Made by a program: the position numbers and the translations under genes
Assembly: GCA_019614645.1 (NCBI GenBank)
Contig: JABWDB010000009.1
Span: 2,952,501-3,016,500, forward strand
DNA: 64,000 nucleotides
Source: Stratiolaelaps scimitus
Lineage: Eukaryota; Arthropoda; Arachnida; Mesostigmata; Laelapidae
Direction: 5' to 3'
Shown: positions 36,979 to 48,841 of the stretch, piece by piece
Layout of the letters: every line of letters starts with the position of its first letter
How positions within the stretch are numbered: the stretch's first letter is position 1
Notes under the pieces: generated by a model
What the model was told of the DNA's origin: nothing
The model's database searches: none
The model's input: the letters and a program-made list of their open reading frames with translations, nothing else

Positions 36979-39900
36979 ATGCAGTCACGGCCGAGCTGCG
37001 AGATGCTCCAACTTCACATTGCGGCGATTGCATTGGTGAGCCTTCTGCTGTGGACGAATGCGGCCGACAGCACCGATGCAAAATTCTGTCTTCGGCGACT
37101 TGCCGACGGATTTCATCGACCCGTCTCGTTGGAACTGTTTGACGATCAGGCTTTTGTGGCAGAACATCGCGGTAAGTGGCAACAACTCAGTAAGTGACTA
37201 TTCTGTTTAATGGCCCTCATATGGAGCCGCCGCAGCTGCTGCATAGCTCGACTGACATCCGGAGTAAGCTACTGATTGTCTGGGTGACACAGAATGGACG
37301 AAGGTCAGCAAAATGAATCGCATTTAATTTAACAGACCAACTAAAGCCAACACAGATGTCCTAGCTCCATAGATATTCTCTCGTAGGAACAATCAAATGA
37401 GTTTACACAGAGAAGCATATAGCGAAGCAAATATATAGATGTTCTATATCGATTCAACGGATAACGGTTTTGTTGGCTGTTTTACTTTCTTGTTCTACAA
37501 TTTCCCTAATTACTAGGGTCGTAGCCACCCAATAGATGCAGTATTTAGTAGAAGATGACACTGGCTAATGTTGGTCCCATCGCATGTGTGCCACCATTGC
37601 TTGCGTCGATACAGGTGGAATCCAGCGAGTCGACTTGAGAACGGGGATTCCGTCCAAAGGAGCAGATATCTCATCGCGGATCCTCACCTCGACGTCATGG
37701 ATGGATCATCGGGGTTTGCTGTCGCTTCGTCTCATCGATCAAATGTATACAACGACATTTTAGAAGTCTAGCGTGTACACTGACAAACCCGCACACATAC
37801 AAACATACATACGATAAACAAATAGATCTCAGGTGACACAGACATCAATTACGTGGTGCTGTACGTAGTTCATCAGATGCTTGAGAAGGAGGGGTCAATT
37901 TTAAGATTTTTTGTTTATAAAGTTTGGGACAGAGACTAAGACGAGATCATCCCAAAACATAGTATTGTGTATATGAACGTACAATAGTAAATTTTTTGTG
38001 CTGACTCGCAGCCAGCATTTAACGTCCACGGAACTGCTTTCGGCATTGCTTTATAAGAATGTGGGGATCGAACCCTATATATATATATGTTATATATATA
38101 TATAGGGTTCGATCCCCACATATATTATATATATATTGTATATCGGTTTATGCAAAAACCGCTCACGAGACACCGCCGAGATGTTACGATGTCTCCCAGC
38201 AGGGGACCGATTCCTGACCACCCTTCAAAAACTCTCCTAGTCTCGTCCAGTCGAAAATCGTTCGAGGGCGCAGATCACGACACGGTAGTGACGGCTATAC
38301 CCGTCAGTGAAAAGGTGAGCCAGCTCTGCATTGACATCGACGGTCTAAGGTAGCAATACAATATTCTCCTGTTTAGAATCCGCTCATTGCTGGTTCTCTC
38401 CCGAGAAATGTCGGGAAGGATAATCCACACCTGGCTGAGAGGTATGGATTTTTCTCCCAAAATCCCTCAAGTGATACCATATTGATAAGTACTTAACAGT
38501 GTCTAATTTAAGAGATGGGGGTCAGCCATTCGTTTTACCATTGCCATTAAGGAGAGCATGCGAATGTGCGTCCCTCGTCCGATGGCAAGGCGCTCAAGAA
38601 TGCACGACGCTACCAGCCTCGACATAGACGACTGTGAAAAAGTGAAAAATTCTGTAGCGTCATCAGGAAGATGCGAAGTGTAATTTGGGTCAATATCGCC
38701 GAAGGAAAGTAAATCGAACGTGTTCTTTAGGGCGACCTTCTTATCGACAATGAGTACGAGCTCACGCGGGTTCCTCAGCCCAGCAGCCGTTATAATGGTG
38801 GCCAATTGCTCAGCCGGACACACGAACGAATCCGGGGGAGCCAGTCCACACGAATGGACGGACTTCCCGAACAGATAGTCTACCTCACGACAGGTGATGG
38901 AGCCATGAAAAATAACGAATCTACTCGGTATGTGTTCAAGGGCTCACTGACGCCTGTGGCATTATTATCTGTCTAAACCCTTCTACTACATGGCTAATTA
39001 TCATGTAATGACGCAATCGAATCGGATTCTGATGAGTCGAGTAATCTGCTAGTCATTAGGTAGTGTTCTTTTTTTAAATTTTACGGGCTGACCCACAGCC
39101 GACATTTAACGTCCACGGTAGAACTTTATTATTTTGTATGGCTTTTTGGTGTCCCAACGGCGGCGTTGTGCAAATTTTGTGAGTGTTATATGGTTGGGCA
39201 GGGAATTACCTAGCGCCGTGGCCACCCTGCGCTTGGGTCGCCATACCCAGGTACTAATTCGATTACGTTAACTCAGCTCGACAGCTGACAAGGGAGGGCA
39301 GTTTCCGTCGATTGTTCAACGTCAATTAATCACTCGTTATAAGTAGTGCCATGTTGAGAGGTGGGTTTCATAGATCATCCAATACAAGCGTGCGTCTTTT
39401 GTAACGTCAGTAAAACCTTTCTTGTGACAGATTCAACGAGGCGTCACTGACGGGCAAGATCCTGCGTATGATACTAACCAACAATGGCACCTCAACAGGC
39501 AAAAAAGCCATTTCCCTGTCAAAACCAGAAATCTTCGCTCTGGGGTTTCGCAATCCTTGGAGATGTGCGATCGATACACGCACATCTACAGCTGGTAATA
39601 ATAATAACAACAAGCAATTTATCTGACATGTATTTAATATGATAAATTCACCCCAGGATACATCGGCAACATCGGCAGTCACATTTAGCGACACCGTATC
39701 GATAAGTGGACGGGTAGTGGCCCACGTCCCGTATCATCGGTTCAACTTCTACGATAGACTCCGAAAGGTTGCCGCTTAAGGCTCACACGGGCCATAAGGC
39801 GAAGTGTGTCTAACAAATGCCCGATGGGTAGATCAGCCCGAAATGAAAAATCCTTTTTCATTGATTGAGTGCTATATAGTTATGATAATGTATTTATTTG

Positions 39901-42109
39901 ACTCTTGGGTTTACTTTTATTTTCACTGGAATTTCTTTGCAATTTCTACCGTTTATTTATTTATTTATTTACACCGGACACATTTGTTCCATTAACTCAA
40001 CACAACACTTTAGTTGTGAATGTTTTCAACGATCGCTGAATATCTTGAGGGGGTGCTAGCCTCGAAAAGACAATAACCTGGCACACCTACCTTTCGATTC
40101 CCATCATTCTAGCAGCCCAAAGTATAATTTTTATGAAAATAATTCAATTTATTTTGAAAAGAGAAAACGTGTAATATACGTGTGCATAATAATAAATTTA
40201 TCAAGCTATCTGTGCATAGTCTTAATAAGAAGCTTAAAATTGATTGCTATCACTTAAGTGTGTACAGCAAGTACTATATCATCCTCTTGTTGAGCCCGAG
40301 ATGGATGCATTGTTGAGATGCATTATTTTTATCACAAGACATCCGTTTCGAGAGCAGCTTTCCTTCATCGAAACACTTGAGCTCATTTTCATATATATCT
40401 CGTATTGTAATTTCTGTTCAGCTGCCGGACTCGAGCAGTTATTCTGCGGAGACACAGCCATTGACCCACATCCGATGGAAGAGATATTTCTCGTCAAAAA
40501 GGGCGGCCGCTACGGACATCCTGACGGAGGTTGTACAATACAAATGGCAATATTCCTTATATTAAACAGCCGAGGAGCGTAGGACACTATACATATAGCA
40601 TACGACTGAATAGTCCCACTCACACAGATTTTTTCCTTTTAATTCTTAAACACTATTTACAGGTGCCTCAAAATTTTACCACTAACCCCGCCGTCGCAAC
40701 AACGGAAATTCTCTGTATAGCTGCATGTGTCATTGTTCTATCATAGATCCTACTTGTTATTCTTAGTATACGTTGTATTTGTTGTGTGAATATATCTCGG
40801 TGGTCTAACCCTATGGGATGGCCCATTAACGCCGCTCTGCCAATAACAAAGGCTAATAAAGTGCATCAGAAGAAGACATGAACGGTATCGAAATAAGCCG
40901 GCAAGCAGAATCGAGATGATGTCAAATCGAGACGTGTTGCCTGTGACCGAACATTGACACTGCAGATGTCTTGTACAATACAAGATCATCTCTACGTTTA
41001 GCCAAAAGGCCATCTCCCTATACTCGATTCCTAACGAATCTTGGCCAGGATGACGATACGAGCTATCCGAAGACATATTCATTCACTGCATCGGTTTTAG
41101 GCACGCCAGCGGACGAGAAGCCAATCTACCATTATCAGCTACCGACGAGGAGCGCAGTGATTGGTGGGCTCGTGTACAGAGGCAAAGCGCTGTACGGGAT
41201 ACGCGATTCGTTCATCTTTGGTGACTACGTGAGCGTAAGTACGAGATCAGATAGCGAATATGTTATGGGGTTTTTGCAAAGGGGATCATAGTTAAGTGTC
41301 GCCGGTAAAATTGTTGCCATTGACATCTATACGTGTGGAAGAGACAACTTTCGACGAGAGCTTCTGCAGAGGACAAAGGGGCAGGTGACGAGTTGGAGGT
41401 TGATCCTATGTTCATCGATGTGGCTGCAGCGTGCGACAGTCTCCACAACAGGAGCAATGAGTAGAAGGGAGTCAATGCAAATGGTAAAACGATATGACTT
41501 TGTGTTCTCCGTTCGTTACGGTGTGTAGACAACGTTCACGTGCCGTTTCAAGGCACGCTCTGTATTGATATGTGCACGTTTTTTTTATTGCTACGATTGC
41601 CTTTATTCAGGGCGACATCTTCGCGCTGACAGAACCCTCGTCCGTCGGTGACGAATGGCACGCCAGGGAACTTCCTCTCAGCTGGTGTCCAGGTGATGAA
41701 AACGAAGCTTCGAAACAAAATCAACATGGTCGGGGCCGGCCTGATTTGAACGTGGTGGCCTTCGCGGAGGACCATGAAGGTCAGTGAGCAACGTTCTCAT
41801 AGTGTTTTCCTTATTTTTCTGAAGATGGTGTTGGAGAAAGAAAGTTATTCGTATTGGTCAAAAGGGAGTGGTCCCATGAAGAATCAGAGTCTAATGTCTG
41901 TCCCAGCCACAGTACCAACAACATTCGCGTGCTCTTGATCCTCAGGTGAGCTCCTTGTGTTGGCCGAGGACAAGGCAAAAGCAGGTCAGCTACGGGGTGC
42001 TATCTTCAGTCTCGAGGCTCATTCGGCATCAAGCTACATTCGAAGCCCGATCACGCTTGGGCAGATGTTCGCACTCTGTGCCCTCTATTGGGCCATTGCG
42101 AAATTTTAA
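36979..42109 (+). CDS. HHIP-like protein (glucose/sorbosone dehydrogenase-type beta-propeller), ten exons
   Basis: Exons: 36979-37171, 37615-37728, 37833-37860, 38203-38314, 38731-38927, 39431-39594, 40422-40529, 40966-41234, 41611-41779, 41946-42109. Phases agree throughout from the fourth exon on; exons 2 and 3 are less certain. The model gives about 505 aa. It starts with a signal peptide (LHIAAIALVSLLLWTNA) and continues with family marks in the right order: DHRGLLSL, YNGGQLL, TTGDG, LTGKILRM, EIFALGFRNPWRCAID, FCGD, KKGGRYG, AVIGGLVYRG, FIFGDYVS. HHIP/HHIPL proteins are extracellular; HHIP binds hedgehog ligand. The C-terminus is hydrophobic (LGQMFALCALYWAIAKF), suggesting a GPI signal or membrane anchor. 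Unlike vertebrate HHIP there is no visible N-terminal folate-receptor-like cysteine domain and no C-terminal EGF or SRCR module. Several canonical residues differ (TTGDGA for GDGG), so hedgehog binding is not assured. Confidence 0.8.
37990..38075 (-). mobile_element. SINE-like retroposon fragment, copy 1
   Basis: Read on the minus strand it begins with GGGTTCGATCCCCAC, which fits a tRNA-type B box, and ends in a 31-base block (38031-38001) followed by an A-rich tail. The 31-base block recurs at 39118-39088 with about four differences, also followed by A-rich sequence. A tRNA-derived SINE is the simplest reading; a LINE 3' end is possible. It sits in an intron of the HHIP-like gene. Confidence 0.45.
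38059..38121. repeat. Perfect 30-bp inverted repeat with 3-base spacer
   Basis: Arms 38059-38088 and 38092-38121 are exact reverse complements: ATGTGGGGATCGAACCCTAT plus a TA run on each side, spacer GTT. It overlaps the B-box end of the SINE-like copy 1, so it probably arose by an inverted local duplication there. Confidence 0.95.
39070..39260 (-). mobile_element. SINE-like retroposon fragment, copy 2
   Basis: Shares the terminal block CGTGGACGTTAAATG.CGGCT with the copy at 37990-38075 in the same orientation and is likewise followed by an A-rich tail (39084-39070). The 5' extent toward 39260 is a guess; that part differs from copy 1. Intronic in the HHIP-like gene. Confidence 0.45.
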
Positions 42110-42587
42110 CCTCGCTACCATAATTCAAGCAGAACACATAAACGGATATCTGATCTGCAGCTGTGAAGCAACTGGAAGTGGACCATCCCTCTCGAAATAA
42201 TTATACCAATTAATTTCCTTCGTAAATGAGTCAAACGGGATATTTCAGCCTATAGTATCGCATTCGGTCAATAATAATTAGTGAACTAGCGAATAAGTTA
42301 ATGTAAAATAGAAGTGATTAATTAAACCAGCTTCATTCTCAACTACCATAGCGGTTGAGCTCATATCTCATCGAATGACCGTGATTAGTCAAATACACCA
42401 CCCGAAGCGCATAGAGAGGCGCGTCAAAGTGTGGCTGTATACGAAGAAAACCTTGATTATCATAATTATTACATAGATTTCGAATCATTGCGAATTTGTC
42501 ATGTTACGCGATTCGTTTTGTGCGGTGCCCTAAGTGATGCATCTAGTACCGATACGTCGTTTTGTGTCTATAAATTTCGAATACAGA

Positions 42588-42593
42588 AATAAA
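42588..42593 (+). terminator. Polyadenylation signal for the HHIP-like gene
   Basis: AATAAA about 480 bases after the stop at 42107-42109; a second AATAAA follows at 42659-42664. Both suit a 3'UTR of roughly half a kilobase. Confidence 0.4.
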
Positions 42594-45507
42594 ATCATAT
42601 TTGGATACCTACCACTGCTGGTGGTACTGATCAATCAATTCATTGTGTGATCTAATATAAATAAAAGCATATATGAACATATCCGGTAAATTACCCCCAT
42701 CTGTGACAGACGAGTTACAAGTCAAGCTGCAAACTAACTTGGCACCGTGCGCCATCTCATTTCAAAGCGATACCGCTAAACATGTTCTGTTGGAGAATAT
42801 CGGCCATTGTCAATGGTCTTATCAGGGGGTAGCTATGTACCATACTCATGAAAGTAGTCGTTGAGTGACCTCCTGTAGACAAGTCGATGCAATTCACTTC
42901 AGCAATAGATTTCTACGCGAGGCACAGGTCTTGCCATCAGTTACGACGACTCCGCCCAAGTGCAACCAAAGTTCTGGTCAAACTCAATGAATTGCATTCG
43001 CAAGCGTTTGTTTTATAGTCGAAGAGATTATTTTTTCTTGGATTTTGTTGTCACACTCGACAGCCGGATGTTAGCAATTCCCACTTCCTTCATCTTTCGG
43101 GAATAACAACGAATCTCGGTTCACCTGATGGGTGCAACCCGCCATGTGGCACCTGACTCGGTCGGCTACCGGGTGCACTGAAAGCAACAAGCAGCAAGCA
43201 TGTGCTGAACCCATACACCGACCACCTGCCACCGACGCACGCTCTGTCGCTCATTTCGTCACAGGTAAGGACCGATTGGAAGCTGTTACCGGTGGCCAAT
43301 AACTTTGCAGTCGGTAACGTATTGAATCTGCGGCACATGTTCCTACAGTTCACACGAGTTTCGGTAGATATTTTTTGCCCGGTTTACGAACTCACTATAT
43401 TTGTTGTCGTTGTTGTTAGCACAACGAGGCATTGTCTATTGTCAACATCAGAATTGTCATGTCATCAGCCTTTGCTGCCGGCATCGAAGGGTGAAGGAGT
43501 TAGTTGTTTTGGCAGGCTGCTGCCCTCTCCGCAGGGGCTCACCTCCGGGTTCGCTGGCGGCCCGCGCGCCGGGTATCGTGCTGGGTATCGCTCTCTCCCT
43601 CAGACCAAGTGGCGAGGACGGTGTGGACAACATCACGACGAAAGCGAGAGGGACATCCTTCGACACAGCAGCAGCGACGCGTATGGCAGCGCAGCTGGCA
43701 ACACCCGTTCGAGACGAGAGGGACTGCCGTTCGATAGCTAACGCTGCCGTTGGCTGCCGCCCTGCTCGGCAGCACCGAACACTCTGAATGCTTTGATCTA
43801 CCGATTTGTTGTTGTTATTACCGCACTCTCTCGCTGGTTAGCGTGCCCACACGCTTGCATCCCTACGGCAACCTGCCGGTGGCTGCTGCTGTTGTCAGCT
43901 GCCGTTACGGGATTTGCTGCGGAACAGGCCATTGCAGAGGGGCCACGCTGCACGGCGACTACAAACTGCAACCAAGATTACTTGGCTGTGTGTGTTGAAT
44001 GGCGACGCTCTCACCGCCATCCAAATCCATTGAGACTCCTTCGTCCAAGTGAGAGAGATAGACTTACCACAAGCGTCACAATATGGCTGTACGGCCAAAG
44101 GAACTTCGAGGATGGTGGCGTCCGAGGTTGGCAGACGGCAGTCGTTCACTCTCTCCTGTCCAATCACATCGTTTATTCTGCTACAGGGCGATTCGGTTCG
44201 ATCTCTTCACGAAGGGGCAGGTCTATGGCGCTGTTTCACTCTTGTGAAGAGTGCCACCCGACGTGTGCATGTGTCTGTGTAGGCGAGCGTGTGTGTATAT
44301 GTGTGTGTCAAAGAAACGCGCTGCATCCGGAGATTGGCAGGCGCTGGTGACACGCTCACCGACGGCGCGCTCGAAACGCCTCGTCCCGCTCAGCGCAGCA
44401 GAGAGTGGCTGCCCGGCATTTCTCTTCGGACTGAATTGTATCAGCTGTGCTATCGTGCCGGTCTCACGGGTACACGAGCTCATGCCGAGACGAAAGTAGC
44501 CGCGCACTAATTGAGTAGGGACAGATGACAGACGGTGACAGGTCGCCGACGCAGCAGCGTCCAACCCAGCCACATGGAGCAGTTGTGACTATTGTTACTG
44601 TTGTTGTTGTTATTGTTGCCGCTATTGCCGAATCTGTCGTGGCCATAGCCGCCGGCTGTTGTAAATAACCGACACATGTGGAACCAACGCGATCGAGAGA
44701 GGGAGTGGCCGAGCTATGAAGGAGTTGACGCGTTCGCCGCCGCGTTGTTCAGTGCCGTCCACGATCGTCTCCTCTAGCGAGAAGGAAACCTATTGACGAC
44801 GCGAGGAGAGGGATGCAGTTCCTCAAATGGTATAGCCACCAGCTCAGTATACAGTTCAGCGAGCACGCTTGCTGCCTTGATTGCTCCTGCCGCGGATCCC
44901 GTCGGACGTCGATAGCGCTCCCGTCAATGATCCATTAACCGGCGGACCGGCATCGACCGCCTCTCCCCGACTTGTTCGTTGCCGGCGTAGCAGCATTTTT
45001 GGCGACGAACGTCGACGTGGTGTGTGCACCGCGTTGAGTGAGCGAGTGAGCTTTTGACGGCTGCGGTGGACTGACAGCTTCATTCGAGCGGTGGCAGCGT
45101 CGACAGATCCATCCGGGGCTAGAGTTAAGCAGCGCCTGCTAACCGATCTCCGCGTTGAAGAAACCAAACAAACAAAACACAGGTACACGATCACGGGAAT
45201 TGTGCTGGAACTGTATCCATCGTCTATACAAGATCCATCTGAAGGACGACCTCTCCTGTTGCTTTTGTACCTAGTTTAGGATGACTAGGAGTCATCGTGG
45301 ATGGTGGATGATAGGTCTGCCAGTGTAAGGTTACGAGAAGTGCCGGGCGTCTTCGTTTGTGAAGTTTGTATCGGGTCAGTGATCGATCGTCGACCACTGC
45401 AACAATCCCCCTCCACCGCCAGCCTACGACTGCATTGAATCACTTGCACCTCTTGAAGACGGAGATCAGACGCAACACCATCAAGTTTCGTGAGTAGAAG
45501 GGAATAA

Positions 45508-45735
45508 TTACCGATTTTTACACCCATTATTTAGTTCATGTTTAGATAATGATGTACCGTGCTTGAAGACCTCTCGCAGACGTTGGATAAGGGACTCGTA
45601 ATTTAAAGCAACGAACATAGTAGCTACGGCTGCCTCAACGCTCTCTTGATCTAGAGCTGGTCCCTCGTTGCTCAGGAACAGCATGCTATGGCTTGGGGTG
45701 CCCACCAGGGCAAGTTCGGTAAGACATTCGATATG
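45508..45735 (-). other. Candidate exon, faintly esterase-like
   Basis: Minus-strand frame reads CLTELALVGTPSHSMLFLSN, EGPALDQESVEAAVATMF, ALNYESLIQRLREVFKHG and reaches a possible donor (GTACAT) near 45560. The GTPSHSMLFLSNEG block faintly recalls the G-x-T-x-x-E-G-x-L-F block of carboxylesterases. There is no catalytic motif in view, so this is a weak suggestion. Confidence 0.25.
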
Positions 45736-45873
45736 AATGAATATAGGCTACTGATTTAGCTGCGGGGTGCACCATGATGAAGAAATGGATTCCTCCCTAG
45801 GGTCCGGCAGCGCCCATCGTACAGGTGGCTCTTCCCAGAAGTGTCATTATCCAAAGGCCAGAAAGTGTCATCT

Positions 45874-45905
45874 CTTGCTTGCTCGGCAGATGCCGAGCAA
45901 GCAAG
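45874..45905. repeat. Perfect 15-bp inverted repeat, 2-base spacer
   Basis: CTTGCTTGCTCGGCA (45874-45888), GA, then the exact complement (45891-45905). Intergenic; such near-perfect palindromes are prone to cruciforms and may be recent. Confidence 0.95.
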
Positions 45906-46383
45906 TCATGGCCCGAAACGAGTGATATGCAATTCTTTGATTATCGACTTCCTGAAAGATATGGTGGTATATATCCGCTCTGAGCGAACAACGATAATGT
46001 CTACTAGAGACAGCTCCGTTAGTGGTCTTCCTAGCTAATAGTTACCATTTCAATGTACACCAAAATATCGCATCGCCCGTTACGAAAACAGGAACGCCTT
46101 CGAATCTCAGTCATGTGGTAACAAACCGGTACCCAAAAGACTACGAACGAAATATATGAGCATGTATTCTGGCCATAATACAATAGAAGCACGTCTGCCT
46201 GAGGGCGTTACATGGTACGGAGCCATACGTGCCTGCGTGCAGTTGGCAATTAACTTACTGATACTGTGATTGATTAACTTTTAATAATTAACTTACTAAT
46301 ATCAGCGTCAAGTATTGTGAAGGCCTCGGCCAATCGGAGGAGTGGCGAAGCGCCGCGTCACGAACAAAAATCATGCTGCCAAC

Positions 46384-46387
<4 letters not shown>

Positions 46388-46414
<27 letters not shown>
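46388..46414. repeat. (GA)n microsatellite
   Basis: About 13 GA units followed by GATAGA. Confidence 0.9.
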
Positions 46415-46425
<11 letters not shown>

Positions 46426-48841
46426 GCTACATTAACACTCTCCGATCTCCAATCCTCGCATACTACCTAATCGGTCACGGAAAAGCGAACACACATGGTA
46501 AAAATGACCAGCAACGTGAAGGAAATGCTCCACTGACAATGAACTGCATTTCAGCTGGTCCTAACTACTCATGTGTGGATGCATAGGGCGCCTCTGGGAA
46601 CACGTCATGTGATTCAGGCGACTGCCATGCTTATCAAGCTGGCGAACATCCGTTGCCGTATTGTTTTCGCTGATATCGACGGATACCGTGCCATATATTG
46701 TTACCGTCTGAACAGAACAGAGAAACACTCTGGGGCCGGCTAATAACTAGTGTGGGTAGTGGTGAGAGATTTCATACGTAAGGTCGCGATGACCAGATCC
46801 GGCCCTATATATATATATATATATATTGCGCCAGAGTGCAGCACTCAGTGGAGCTAGCCAAGGCGGGTTACCTCTTACGACGTCAACGATTTTTCCGTCG
46901 CTCCGGACGGCAGCGATAGACAGCGGTCGACGTCAAAATCAGCTAATAACGCGTTAGGCGTACTTGTCTAGTCTTGCACGATCGTCGACAGCGACCAGAG
47001 CTTTGGACAACAGTTTGGTGCCGCACAAACGATAATCCGGCACGCCTGTCTGTACAAGTGTCACAGCCAATGACGCGTTGCGCGAAATGCACTGATTCAA
47101 TGGGCTGATCACCAGGCCAGCATGGCATATGGTTATACATATGCTATTAATTAGTGACGCATATGACGACATGTGACCAACACGACATCATATCCAACTG
47201 GATTACACGTGTAATGCAGTCGGAAGCGAGCTGGCGACGACTGCAAAAAACAAACCCCGTTTATCAGTATCGGACGTTACGATTTAGCGACTGCCGTTGC
47301 TAGATTCAACCATCCTCGAAGCTGAGGAGCATTGCTACCACCTGTGTCGGCAATAGTTCCAGTACGATCTCTCTCCTCTCTCCTTGTACAGATGGTATGT
47401 GAAAGTTTCAGAGCGATTTTCGCTGGGACAACTATCACAGATTTAGAAGTGTGATCCTTGCTTGGACTCGGTAGTTAATGTGATGTGGCTTGCGATAGAA
47501 ATTGTGACGAGGGAGGTTACACACGCCAATGGACGCACCTATGTGAATCAGGTTCTCGAACGAACGAACATTGTCCCACCACAAGAGATTAGCGTTCACG
47601 GTGGATCAGTTGGGAAAAATGAGGCAACATTTCAGCGAATGTCAAGGCGTCCCTTCTTCACGTTCTGAACCAGTAGGATATCAATGACGCCGCGAAAACA
47701 AGCCAATATCAATGAGGATATTAATAGGGCCATTGTTGTACGCTTGTACGATGCCGATTCGGCGTATTTTCGAAAACATCAGTTGGTCACTGAGTAGAGC
47801 GAATCCAACCAACAGGCGTTACGATTGGAGGGCTCCATCTTTTCGTCACACCCCTATGAAATATAATTTCCTCCTCCGCCATCATCGAGTGCGCAAGCGA
47901 TTCTCTGGGGGACACCCAACTAGCGTACATATGAACTTGGCGGCAATTATTCCTTTTGAAATAAATAGACATTACTGATCTTCGGTAGCTCCCATTCCGC
48001 TAACGGCCAACGCGGGGAAGCCATAAAGTGCCGAGGGCACTTTATAGCGTTCGCCTTGCTCGGATCACTCGCACATGTAAGGCAAGCACGTTCCCAGATG
48101 TCACCTATTATCAACACGCTTATTCGAGTCTGCCTATTTAAGTGAATACGCTGCTGTTGACGTTGTCTTGGAGATCTGCTAGACAGAAACGAACAGGAGA
48201 CTTTAGATGGGAACGCGATTGCAGTGACAATCTCCGTAGAGACGTGTTGAAAGGACACTTCGCACGGAAGGCGCCGGTTCGTTGACTGGTCGATTTTCAG
48301 TTGCTGCACAACGTCAATTTACGTGACAGACTGGTAACCTCATCCCGTTAGGTGGCGCCGCCCGTTCGTTCGTCGTTAACCGTCATTCCATTTATTTATG
48401 TCTATTAATAATAATTATACAGAACACTTATAATAGATATGACAATATAGCCGTCGACATGATTGTATATTAACACTCATTATATATCTTATTTAATATT
48501 GAATATATTTTGACGTCTTGCTAGTGGCGTCACATTTGAATACGAATACCTACGACGGCTATGTTTGTCACAGCACCATATGTGTCATATACTGATCGTC
48601 CCCATCGAACCTGTTAATAGGTGCCAGGATGCGGGATCATCGATTGCGGTGGTCGCGAGATGACTAATAATACACAGCTGATACGAAATTCATTTTGGCG
48701 TCAGGATACCTACAAGTCACCCACGACTTCACGCGTTTTGAAGGAGCGGAGAGACCATAGCCGCATCGAGTATACCTGCCCAAGGATACCTACAAAAAGA
48801 ACACTGATTCCCTTTGGACTATTGTCTAATGTTACGCTGAG

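Larger units (their letters stand above)
42665..48620. other. Intergenic region with few supported features
   Basis: A GC-rich block at 43.2-45.2 kb has long overlapping frames on both strands and a plus donor (CACAG/GTAAGG at 43265/43266); it may be a promoter or 5' exon. The palindrome at 45874 and the GA tract at 46388 lie further on. An open plus frame at about 46590-46735 (HVIQATAMLIKLANIRCRIV) lacks clear splice sites. Confidence 0.45.

Noticed and set aside
38503..38823. Minus-strand open frame of about 107-145 codons in the HHIP-like gene
   Set aside because: It lies opposite exon 38731-38927, whose plus-strand frame carries the family motifs YNGGQLL and GDG with matching phases. It has no ATG at its start and no known domain.
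46954..47172. Minus-strand frame with CGTKLLSKALVAVDDRARL, thought of as a trypsin-like fragment
   Set aside because: The AAHC histidine block and other protease motifs are absent; the likeness is only to a few residues.
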